15,011 bases of DNA from Planctomycetota bacterium (lineage in GTDB: Bacteria; Planctomycetota; Phycisphaerae; UBA1845). The DNA is taken from contig JADFHG010000016.1 of NCBI GenBank assembly GCA_022567365.1, forward strand, positions 1-15,011. Direction: 5' to 3'. Both the position numbers and the translations under genes were made by a program. Numbering within the stretch: position 1 is the stretch's first letter; each line of letters opens with the position of its first letter. This document shows, one piece after another, positions 6,412 to 13,000 of the stretch. A model generated the notes under the pieces. It worked only from the letters and a program-made list of their open reading frames with translations. It had not been told where the DNA came from and did no database searches.

Positions 6412-7629
6412 CTATTGCATCGCCGCCGTCATGTCGAACAGTGGCATAAACAGCGACACGGCGACCAGACCGACGACGAAGCCCATTCCGATCAGGATCA
6501 GCGGTTCGAGGAGTCGGGCGGCGGCGTTGACGAGTTCCTCGTTGGTTTCGTCGAGCGCATCCGCGCAATATGATATCGCGCCTCCCAGATTGCCGCTTTC
6601 CTCGCCGGTTCGGATGGCTTGGCTTACGTGGGGCGCGATGAGCGGCGACCTCTCGAAGACCGTATAGATCGAGCCGCCCGCCGTCACCGTCTCATCCAGT
6701 TGGTCGAACAAATGCGAAAACCGCACGTTCTCCGTCACCCCGCGCGACAGCTCGAGCGTTTCCAGCAGGCCGACGCGCGCCTCAATCAGCACGCCCATGG
6801 TACGGAGCAACTGTCCCTGGATGAGCTGCGAAAGGACGCGACCCACCAATGGCACGCCGATCAGTCGATCGCCGAGCCAACGACGACCCCGCCGCCCGAA
6901 GAACAGCAGCCCCGCTCCGACCCCGCACGCGAGCGCGGCGACGATGAACAGCGGCCAGTAGGTCCTCAAGGTCATGCCGATCGCGAGCAGGAATTTCGTC
7001 GATGCAGGGGGATCGATACCGAGTTGCTCGAACATGGCGCCGAAACGAGGAAGCACGAAGAAAAGCAGGACCCCCATTATGTGGAAGCTCATGACGATCA
7101 ACAACGCGGGATAAGCGATCGCTCCTATGATCTTCTTGCGTACACCGTTGCGTTTTTGGAGGATGACGGCGAGACGCTCGAACATATCCGCCAACGTCGC
7201 GCTCGCTTCACCCGCGGCGATGATCGAACAGAATACGCAATCAAAAGATTGTGGTTGCTTGCGAAGCGCTTCGGTCAGCGTCAGTCCGTCCTCGAGGTCG
7301 TGGATCAACTGATCGAGTACCGCCGCCCGTTCGGGCTTCGTCAGTTGCCTCTTGATCGCCATGAGGGCGGGGACGACACCGCTGCCCGCGCGAAGAAGCA
7401 TCGCCATCTGCCGGGCGAACAGCACGAGCGTCTTGAACGGCAGCCGCCCGACGCGCACGCCGGTCGCCGTGTGCGGAACGTCGACGTCACCGCACGGCGT
7501 CTCACGGATGTCCGTCACATACAGTCCGTCGCGGCGCAACTGCTCGACGGCCGAGTGCACGTTCGGCGCTTCGAGTCTTGCCGACCGGCGGGTGCCGGTG
7601 GCGTCGACGGCTTCGTACGTCAGATTCAT
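6412..7629 (-). CDS. pilC: PilC/GspF, inner-membrane platform protein
   Basis: 405 residues from the ATG at 7629, which overlaps the stop codon of the ATPase gene as ATGA; a GAGGGG Shine-Dalgarno lies just upstream. A longer in-frame open stretch exists to 7818 but runs antiframe through the ATPase gene and is not needed: MNLTYEAVD is the usual GspF beginning. Two T2SSF repeats are present: FARQMAMLLRAG...AGEASATLADMFERLA (71-153) and LLRTMGVLIEARVGLLETLE...RTGEESGNLGGAISYCAD (274-357). Predicted membrane helices are near 168-193, 213-243 and 373-397, matching the family topology. PilC/GspF couples the motor ATPase to extrusion of (pseudo)pilins. The length is standard. Confidence 0.95.
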   Translation of the reverse strand: MNLTYEAVDATGTRRSARLEAPNVHSAVEQLRRDGLYVTDIRETPCGDVDVPHTATGVRVGRLPFKTLVLFARQMAMLLRAGSGVVPALMAIKRQLTKPERAAVLDQLIHDLEDGLTLTEALRKQPQSFDCVFCSIIAAGEASATLADMFERLAVILQKRNGVRKKIIGAIAYPALLIVMSFHIMGVLLFFVLPRFGAMFEQLGIDPPASTKFLLAIGMTLRTYWPLFIVAALACGVGAGLLFFGRRGRRWLGDRLIGVPLVGRVLSQLIQGQLLRTMGVLIEARVGLLETLELSRGVTENVRFSHLFDQLDETVTAGGSIYTVFERSPLIAPHVSQAIRTGEESGNLGGAISYCADALDETNEELVNAAARLLEPLILIGMGFVVGLVAVSLFMPLFDMTAAMQ

Positions 7630-9392
7630 AGCGCGACCCCCTCGGCCAGCTTGCCCGTCGGGTCGCCGACGTCCAACGCCTCCGAACGCGTGACGCGCAG
7701 TATTTCCTCCAACGTGGAATCGCCGCGATCGACGAGTTCCAATGCCTTCACTCTTAGCGATTTCCACCCTACTTCGGCAAGGTAGACACGAATGTTCGCT
7801 TCGGATGCCGTTCCGCACTGGATCATGCGTTTGAGTTCCGTGTCGAGGATCATCACCTCATATATCCCGGTTCGCCCGCGGAATCCGGAGTTGTTGCACG
7901 CCCGGCAGCCTTCGCCTTTCTGAAAAAGCTCGTTGCACCGCGACTTCCAGCCGACGCTTTCGAGAAGGTTGGCGTGCGGATAGTAGGACGTCTTGCACTT
8001 CGCGCAGATCGTTCGGGCGAGGCGCTGCGCGACGAAACCGAGGATCGAGCTGGCGATAAGAAAAGGTTCGATTCCCATGTGCAGCAATCTCATGATACCG
8101 CCCGGGCAATCGTTCGTATGCAAAGTGGACAGCACCAAGTGGCCCGTCAGCGCCGCCTGAACCGCCACGCGAGCGGTTTCCTCGTCGCGAATCTCCCCTA
8201 CCATCACGATGTCCGGGTCTTGGCGCAGGATCGAGCGGAGCGCCCGAACGAAGGTCAGCCCGACGGCTTCGTGTACCTGTATCTGATTCACGAGGGGAAG
8301 CTGATACTCGACCGGATCCTCGATGGTCACGATGTTCACGGCCTCGGTTCTCAGCATGTCGAGCGCCGAGTACAACGTCGTGGTCTTGCCGCTTCCGGTC
8401 GGACCCGTGACGAGCATCAACCCGTATGGGCTTCGGATCATCGTTTCGATCGCGCTGCGGTCGTCATCGCCGACGCCGAGTTCACCCAGTTCAAAGCTCA
8501 GGTTGGACTTGTCGAGAATGCGGATCACGATCTTCTCGCCAAGCACGGTCGGCATGCTCGACACGCGAAGATCGATCTCCCGTCCGTCGGCGACGAGATG
8601 CACACGACCCTCCTGCGGCAGACGCTTCTCCGAAATGTCCATCCGCCCGATTACCTTGATTCGAGACACGACGGCCGCGTGTACGCCCTTGGGAGGCTTG
8701 AGCATTTCGCGAAGTTGGCCGTCCACCCGATATCGAATGTGCGTCCCGTCGCGGTCCGGTTCGATGTGTATGTCACTGGCTCCCGCGCGCAGTGCGGTGA
8801 GGATCGCAACGTTGACGAGATTGACGATCGGACTGCCTTCGACCATCTTGTCGAGGTCCGCGACCGGTCCTTCGTCCATCGCCTCCGTCTCGGCGATGTG
8901 AATGTCGCTTTCTTCCATCGACGCAAGAAAGGAATCCACGGTAACGTCCGCAGCCAGGTATTTGCGCTGGAATTCCTCGAGGTTTTCCGCGAGCACGAGC
9001 ACCGGACGGATCGAGCAATCGGTGAGGTTGCGCAGGCGGTCCTGGCAGGGAAGCGACTGCGGCTCGACCATCGCCACGGTAAGCACACCGCGCACGCGAA
9101 ACAGCGGCAACACCTTTAGCCGTTCCGCTTCCTCTTTCGCGATGAGCTTCGCGACCACTGGATCAATCAGACCGTGACGCAACACGCATCCATGGACCCC
9201 CAGGCGCTCCGACAGCGTCCCCACCATGGTCGCGGCCGACACCGCGCCGATGTCCATGAGCGCGCCGCCGATCCTGCCGCCGACGGCCTGTTGCCGCGCC
9301 AACGCCTCGGCGAGCTGGTCCGCGCTGATGATGCCGTCGCGTATGAGTTGCTCGCCAAGGCGGACGGTTTGTTCAATGGAAAGTCTTGTCAC
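7626..9392 (-). CDS. pilB: PilB/GspE assembly ATPase with N-terminal MshEN-type domain
   Basis: 588 residues from a GTG at 9392 (GGAG about 10 bases upstream). Two N-terminal domains (1-~185) precede the ATPase core. The first begins RLGEQLIRDGIISADQLAEA, continuing to Gln34; residues 11-34 fit the MshEN c-di-GMP-binding pattern RLGxxLxxxGxIxxxxLxxxLxxQ at every fixed position. The core has Walker A GPTGSGKTT (330-338), the Asp box (IEDPVEYQ, 357-364), Walker B-type DPDIVMVGEIRDEE (392-405), the His box TGHLVLSTLHTND (416-428) and a zinc-binding CAKC (463-466)...CRAC (496-499) tetracysteine. It is the hexameric motor that drives pilin or pseudopilin assembly. The zinc element and length fit PilB/GspE and exclude PilT. 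The C-terminal ~15 residues overlap the pilC start. Confidence 0.96.
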   Translation of the reverse strand: MTRLSIEQTVRLGEQLIRDGIISADQLAEALARQQAVGGRIGGALMDIGAVSAATMVGTLSERLGVHGCVLRHGLIDPVVAKLIAKEEAERLKVLPLFRVRGVLTVAMVEPQSLPCQDRLRNLTDCSIRPVLVLAENLEEFQRKYLAADVTVDSFLASMEESDIHIAETEAMDEGPVADLDKMVEGSPIVNLVNVAILTALRAGASDIHIEPDRDGTHIRYRVDGQLREMLKPPKGVHAAVVSRIKVIGRMDISEKRLPQEGRVHLVADGREIDLRVSSMPTVLGEKIVIRILDKSNLSFELGELGVGDDDRSAIETMIRSPYGLMLVTGPTGSGKTTTLYSALDMLRTEAVNIVTIEDPVEYQLPLVNQIQVHEAVGLTFVRALRSILRQDPDIVMVGEIRDEETARVAVQAALTGHLVLSTLHTNDCPGGIMRLLHMGIEPFLIASSILGFVAQRLARTICAKCKTSYYPHANLLESVGWKSRCNELFQKGEGCRACNNSGFRGRTGIYEVMILDTELKRMIQCGTASEANIRVYLAEVGWKSLRVKALELVDRGDSTLEEILRVTRSEALDVGDPTGKLAEGVAL

Positions 9393-9613
9393 GACGCTGT
9401 GGCTCCGTGACCACCGCGCGCGCGGCTTCGAGCCGTGGGCGCGCCATGGGGAAACGAGGATTCACCGATCGCGAGCGGCCGGGGAACGCGCGCGCACCTC
9501 AGCGGAGCGGCAGTCGTCCGTCGCAGGAGATAGGTCAATTCGTAGTGTGTCACCGTGGCTGTCTCACAGTTTCGCGTTGCCGGTCCGCGCGGTCGCGGGC
9601 GGCGCCGACTCAA
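9389..9613 (-). CDS. Possible small bridging ORF between STAS and ATPase genes (doubtful)
   Basis: A 74-codon frame starts with TTG overlapping the STAS stop (TTGA) and ends with TGA overlapping the ATPase start (GTGA). AGGAG lies six bases before the TTG, inside the end of the STAS gene. The fit with both neighbours and the Shine-Dalgarno argue for translation, possibly as a coupling leader. Against it: the product is rich in Arg, Ala and Pro, has no hydrophobic pattern or domain I recognise, and such frames arise by chance in GC-rich DNA. Confidence 0.2.
   Translation of the reverse strand: MSRRRPRPRGPATRNCETATVTHYELTYLLRRTTAAPLRCARVPRPLAIGESSFPHGAPTARSRARGGHGATAS
9393..9609. other. 217-base gap dividing signalling and pilus genes
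   Basis: This is the largest gap inside the minus-strand cluster and the natural place for an internal promoter ahead of the ATPase gene. I found no hexamer pair good enough to name. It contains a small perfect hairpin CGGCT (9423-9427) / AGCCG (9431-9435) near the ATPase start, in the leader of that gene. The doubtful 74-codon frame spans it entirely. Confidence 0.6.
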
Positions 9614-9945
9614 AGGAAACTCCTGACGGCATGCTGCACGTCTTCGAAAAACACGAAACGATCGGTGATGCCGACAAGATCGAAGATCTCCCGGCAGGTC
9701 GACGTCACCCGCGCGAGCTTGAGCCTCGCGGCGCGATTCGCGAGTTCGTCGGAGAATTCCAGAAAACTCTCCAGCGCGGCGCTGTCCATGTACGCCACCT
9801 CGGCCATATCGAAGACGAGTCGTGGATTGGGCGCGGTCAGCAACTCCTTGATGACCTTCGAGAACTGCTCGACGTCCTCGTCCGCCAGCGCCGCACTCGG
9901 CGCTATGACCTCGACCGTGCCAACGAGCTGGCGCTGCACCCTCAT
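9610..9945 (-). CDS. STAS-domain protein (anti-sigma factor antagonist type)
   Basis: 111 residues, a single STAS domain of typical length. The core LVFDMAEVAYMDSAALESFLEF (from 43 to 64) contains the Asp-Ser pair D54-S55; in SpoIIAA/RsbV proteins that Ser is phosphorylated by an anti-sigma kinase to switch partners. The remainder, LKLARVTSTCREIFDLVGITDRFVFFED, is the usual second half. The ATG overlaps the stop of the preceding GGDEF-like gene as ATGA, so the two are probably made together. No SpoIIAB/RsbW-type HATPase and no sigma factor are visible, so the partner is unknown; it might act on the neighbouring membrane receptor or on a distant kinase. Confidence 0.88.
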   Translation of the reverse strand: MRVQRQLVGTVEVIAPSAALADEDVEQFSKVIKELLTAPNPRLVFDMAEVAYMDSAALESFLEFSDELANRAARLKLARVTSTCREIFDLVGITDRFVFFEDVQHAVRSFL

Positions 9946-11303
9946 ACGACCGCCTCAGCCGAAACCGACGGCGATCCCAGATCGCTCGCGATCACGATGT
10001 TGTCGCGACGCGCATCGTGACAACATTCGATTGCCCGAGTGATCAGATCGCGCACGCCCGGTTGACCGTTACCGCTACCTACGACACCGCACCGCACCAC
10101 GACCGACACGCCCCACCGCTGCTCATCCGCGCAGAGGTCCGTCAGTTGTCTCATGAGTTGTGAAACGATTAGGGAAGCCAATTCCGAATCCACGCGGCGC
10201 AGCAGGAGCAGGAAACGCGAGCCGTCGAACCGACCGACGCAATCATCCAGTCGGAGCTTGCGACGAATCTCGCCGCACACCTCACGGACCAACTCGTTGG
10301 CGAGATCCCACCGACCCGTGTCGTTCAATTCGCGCAGGTGCTCGAGGGCAACGGCAGCCATCGCGACCGGCTCGCCAAGCGCGTACGATTCTCGCAGTGT
10401 CGTTTCGCTCGCGGCAAGAAACGCATCCCGCGTGAGGACTCCGGATGCCGGATCGACGATCTCCGTCTCGCGGCACCGGCACGCTTCCGCGACCAGCGCC
10501 CACCAAAGATTGACGAGTCCTTCCGCGGTGCGCAGAACCGCCCGGTGGTGTTCTGGTGCGATGTCCAAACGTCCAACCGTCACGACCCCGATCCTGCACG
10601 TCCCGCTCCGTACCGCGAAGCACCACGCCGGAGGATCGCTCGATGCCCGGGCCAGTCTGTCGACGAATTCGCCGTGGCCTGGATCGTCGGCGAGGAACGA
10701 CCGCCCGGTCGTCGAGACATGCCCTAGGATGCCTCCGCGTGCCGACAAAGCAGGCGGATTGCCCAACGAATCCGCATCCGTCAACGGGACGAGTTCGTCG
10801 CTGTCGGTGAGCACGCGGTACGGCTTGACGTGCGTTGCCCCACAACATCGATTCAACACGGACCGTAGAAACCCGTCGAATGCGGGCCACGGATTCCGAT
10901 CATGACGATGGGTTTCGAGCCAATCGTTGAATTGATCGAACGCCCAGTCGAGGTCTTCGGGCGGCGCGCCGTCGCGAGGATCCGGTGCACTCGTCGTCGC
11001 GGCTGTTCGGGGCGCGTTTGCCGACGTAGTCGGCGTCGAGTTGACGGCTGTCGGTGTTCCATCGAGCGCAACGTCGGCCGACCATGCCCCCATTGCAATG
11101 ATTGCAAGTGAACCGGTGATCAGGGACACAACGATCCAAGGGTCCGTCCATACGGCGTGATTCGAACCGGCCTGAGCGAGCACGATCCAGAAAAGTGCAC
11201 ATGCGATTCCGATCCCGATGCCTCGGGTCTTTCCCAACAAGCGCCCGGCCACACCGACGGCGAGAATGATGGGAAACCAAGGAAGCAACAGTGTGAGATT
11301 CAA
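9942..11303 (-). CDS. Membrane GAF protein with degenerate GGDEF domain, probable c-di-GMP receptor
   Basis: 453 residues from a TTG at 11303, one base after the preceding stop; AGGGGG lies about six bases upstream and no in-frame ATG occurs before residue 71. Hydrophobic helices lie near 5-22, 28-46 and 56-74. A Thr/Ala/Pro linker (82-113) leads to a GAF-like domain (~138-275) and a GGDEF-type domain (~284-436, DPASGVLTRDAFL start). The signature is DGSRF (360-364) instead of GGDEF; the metal Asp of the DxDxFK region is Ala319, and the GHxxGD part is RWDLAN (331-336). Diguanylate cyclase activity is therefore very unlikely. An RxxD inhibitory-site motif (R351-D354) remains exactly five residues upstream of the signature, the canonical spacing for c-di-GMP binding. 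TM-GAF-degenerate GGDEF with retained RxxD is the PelD plan, though no pel genes are here. Receptor function is inference. Confidence 0.8.
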   Translation of the reverse strand: MNLTLLLPWFPIILAVGVAGRLLGKTRGIGIGIACALFWIVLAQAGSNHAVWTDPWIVVSLITGSLAIIAMGAWSADVALDGTPTAVNSTPTTSANAPRTAATTSAPDPRDGAPPEDLDWAFDQFNDWLETHRHDRNPWPAFDGFLRSVLNRCCGATHVKPYRVLTDSDELVPLTDADSLGNPPALSARGGILGHVSTTGRSFLADDPGHGEFVDRLARASSDPPAWCFAVRSGTCRIGVVTVGRLDIAPEHHRAVLRTAEGLVNLWWALVAEACRCRETEIVDPASGVLTRDAFLAASETTLRESYALGEPVAMAAVALEHLRELNDTGRWDLANELVREVCGEIRRKLRLDDCVGRFDGSRFLLLLRRVDSELASLIVSQLMRQLTDLCADEQRWGVSVVVRCGVVGSGNGQPGVRDLITRAIECCHDARRDNIVIASDLGSPSVSAEAVV

Positions 11304-11304
11304 G

Positions 11305-12612
11305 TTACGCCCCCTTGTTCCTGGCGGCCGCGTCCTCGGCGCACGTGCGCGCGAACTGATCGGCGGTGGCGACCATTTCTTCCCAGGCGCCCGGCGATCC
11401 GTCGAGACGTTCCCGGATAAGGCGGGCGAACGTCTCGAACAAATCGGGATCGACCGTCCTGCCCGATTCCTGCTCGAGGATCTCGAGCGCCTTTCTCCAG
11501 TTGTTGGCGCCCCGATAGGATCGATTCGACGTCAGCGCATCGAAGATGTCGGCGACTTGCACGATACGGGCCTGCAGCGGGATGCGATCACCGGCGAGAC
11601 CGCTCGGATAGCCGGTCCCGTCGAATCGTTCATGGTGGTGGAGGACGCCGTCCATTGCCTTCGCCAGTTGCGGAACTTCCTGCAGGACCACGTGACTGCG
11701 GACGGGATGTTCCTTCATATGGGCAAACTCCTCGTCCGTGAGCTTGCCGGTCTTCTTGAGTACGTCGTCGCGGATGCCGATCTTCCCGATGTCATGGAGC
11801 AGCGCGCTCCAAGTCAGCATCTGCAAGTCCTCCGGGGCCATCCGCACCTCTCTTGCAAGCATGGTCGCATAGTATGCCACGCGAACGGAATGGCCGGACG
11901 TGTATTCGTCCTTTTGGTCCACCGCGTTGACCAACGCGCGCACGAGCGCGATCGACACCTCGCGCAGCTCGCGCACCAGCCGGTGATTCGCGATGACGTC
12001 GCCGCAGAACCCCGTCAGAGATTCGAGCAGCAACATCTCGCCTGATCCGAATTCGGAGACATGCTCGGAGCGCGTGACGACGACCGCGCAAACGAACTTT
12101 GACCGCGAAAACACCGGACCCACCATGACTTCGGCGATGCCGAACGGTCGCAGGTCAGGCGGCGCGGGTTCGACCAGAACAGCCGCTTGCTCGCGCGACC
12201 TGCCGACGAGCTCCGCGAGCCGTTCCTCCATTTGAAGCAGAGCGCCGGAAACCCGCCATTTGCCGGTATCGGACAGGTGGACCGAAGAAACGGACCTGTG
12301 CGCGAAGCACTCTTGCAACTTCGTCAAGAAGAGCGCGATACACTCATCCTCGTTTCGCATGCCCGGGAGGTTGCGCGTAACGGCAAACACGACGCCCAAC
12401 TGTTCGTATGTCCCGAGCACCTCTTCGGCCATGCCGGCATGCTCGGTAACGATCCGCTTGGCCAACTTCACGACGCCGTCCAACGCGGCGCCCAGCGCGG
12501 CGCGTTCGTCATGCTCGTGAAGATGGGGACGCAGCGCCTCGATGGCGTCGATGAGGCCCGACGGGTCAGCCCTTCCGGGCAAGGCTGCTCTTTGTGTGGC
12601 GGCGCGATGCAC
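11305..12612 (-). CDS. GAF/HD-GYP cyclic di-GMP phosphodiesterase
   Basis: 435 residues from the GTG at 12612. A GTG three codons earlier (12621) would touch the AAGGAG Shine-Dalgarno, while the one at 12612 has eight bases of spacing, so it is preferred. An N-terminal helical part (~15-65) leads to a GAF-like domain (~67-210) and then HD-GYP (~220-390). All hallmark residues are present: H241 (HSVRV), HDIGK (273-277), H302 (KEHP), HHER (326-329), DGTGYP (331-336), VAD (353-355) and FDALTSNRSYR (357-367). HD-GYP enzymes hydrolyse c-di-GMP to pGpG or GMP. There is no receiver domain of its own; the stand-alone receiver is encoded 12 bases upstream, so the pair may act as a split response regulator. 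No membrane helices are visible. Activity in vivo is inferred from intact motifs. Confidence 0.93.
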   Translation of the reverse strand: MHRAATQRAALPGRADPSGLIDAIEALRPHLHEHDERAALGAALDGVVKLAKRIVTEHAGMAEEVLGTYEQLGVVFAVTRNLPGMRNEDECIALFLTKLQECFAHRSVSSVHLSDTGKWRVSGALLQMEERLAELVGRSREQAAVLVEPAPPDLRPFGIAEVMVGPVFSRSKFVCAVVVTRSEHVSEFGSGEMLLLESLTGFCGDVIANHRLVRELREVSIALVRALVNAVDQKDEYTSGHSVRVAYYATMLAREVRMAPEDLQMLTWSALLHDIGKIGIRDDVLKKTGKLTDEEFAHMKEHPVRSHVVLQEVPQLAKAMDGVLHHHERFDGTGYPSGLAGDRIPLQARIVQVADIFDALTSNRSYRGANNWRKALEILEQESGRTVDPDLFETFARLIRERLDGSPGAWEEMVATADQFARTCAEDAAARNKGA

Positions 12613-12624
12613 TGTTCCCACTCC

Positions 12625-12996
12625 TTACGCGACCGGTGTATCAAGCAAATTGGAGATTTGCGCGACCAACCGTGAGGGTGAAAACGGTTTCGGATACAAC
12701 TGCACGTTGAACGTCTTGATGGCGTCCTGCAATTGCGCGTGGTCGCACCTCGCGCTGAGCAGCACGCAGGGTATTTCGAGCGCCCGCTCCTCGCGAACCG
12801 TGCGCATCAGTTCGATGCCGTCGAGGTGGGGCATGTTCACGTCGGAGACGATTAGGTCGACGCGCTCTCGGTCCAAGACCTCGAGCGCCTCGATACCATC
12901 CGACGACTCGAGCACCTCGTGCCCGTTCCGCGCAAGCCACATCGACATCACCCGCAGGAGATGAGGCTCGTCTTCAACGATCAGTATTCTGGCCAT
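12625..12996 (-). CDS. Single-domain response regulator (receiver)
   Basis: 123 residues, a receiver domain only. Acidic pocket E8-D9, phosphoacceptor D52 (in VSDVNMPHLDG), the switch Ser81 (VLLSAR) and Lys103 (YPKPF) are all in place. There is no output domain, as in CheY and Spo0F, so it must act by binding a partner. The ATG has GGAG nine bases upstream and is only four bases after the histidine kinase gene, so the kinase is the expected phosphodonor. The downstream HD-GYP gene begins 12 bases after its stop, making that enzyme the likely target. Confidence 0.95.
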   Translation of the reverse strand: MARILIVEDEPHLLRVMSMWLARNGHEVLESSDGIEALEVLDRERVDLIVSDVNMPHLDGIELMRTVREERALEIPCVLLSARCDHAQLQDAIKTFNVQLYPKPFSPSRLVAQISNLLDTPVA

Positions 12997-13000
12997 GGAG

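Noticed and set aside
6619..7785. A 388-codon open frame on the plus strand opposite pilC
   Set aside because: It is antisense to a gene with complete GspF motifs, is rich in Arg/His/Gln/Asp, has no recognisable domain or Shine-Dalgarno, and is typical of GC-rich antisense frames.
7630..7818. 63-codon extension of PilC inside the ATPase gene
   Set aside because: It reads the ATPase C-terminus out of frame; the ATGA overlap at 7629 gives the usual GspF start and length.
7974..9119. A 381-codon open frame on the plus strand opposite the assembly ATPase gene
   Set aside because: The minus strand there encodes Walker A, Walker B and tetracysteine motifs; the plus-strand product is Arg/His-rich without domains.
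9546..9568. TGTG...CACA dyad in the gap before the ATPase gene as a CRP/FNR-type operator
   Set aside because: The half-sites do not match TGTGA-N6-TCACA in sequence or spacing, so it is likely chance.
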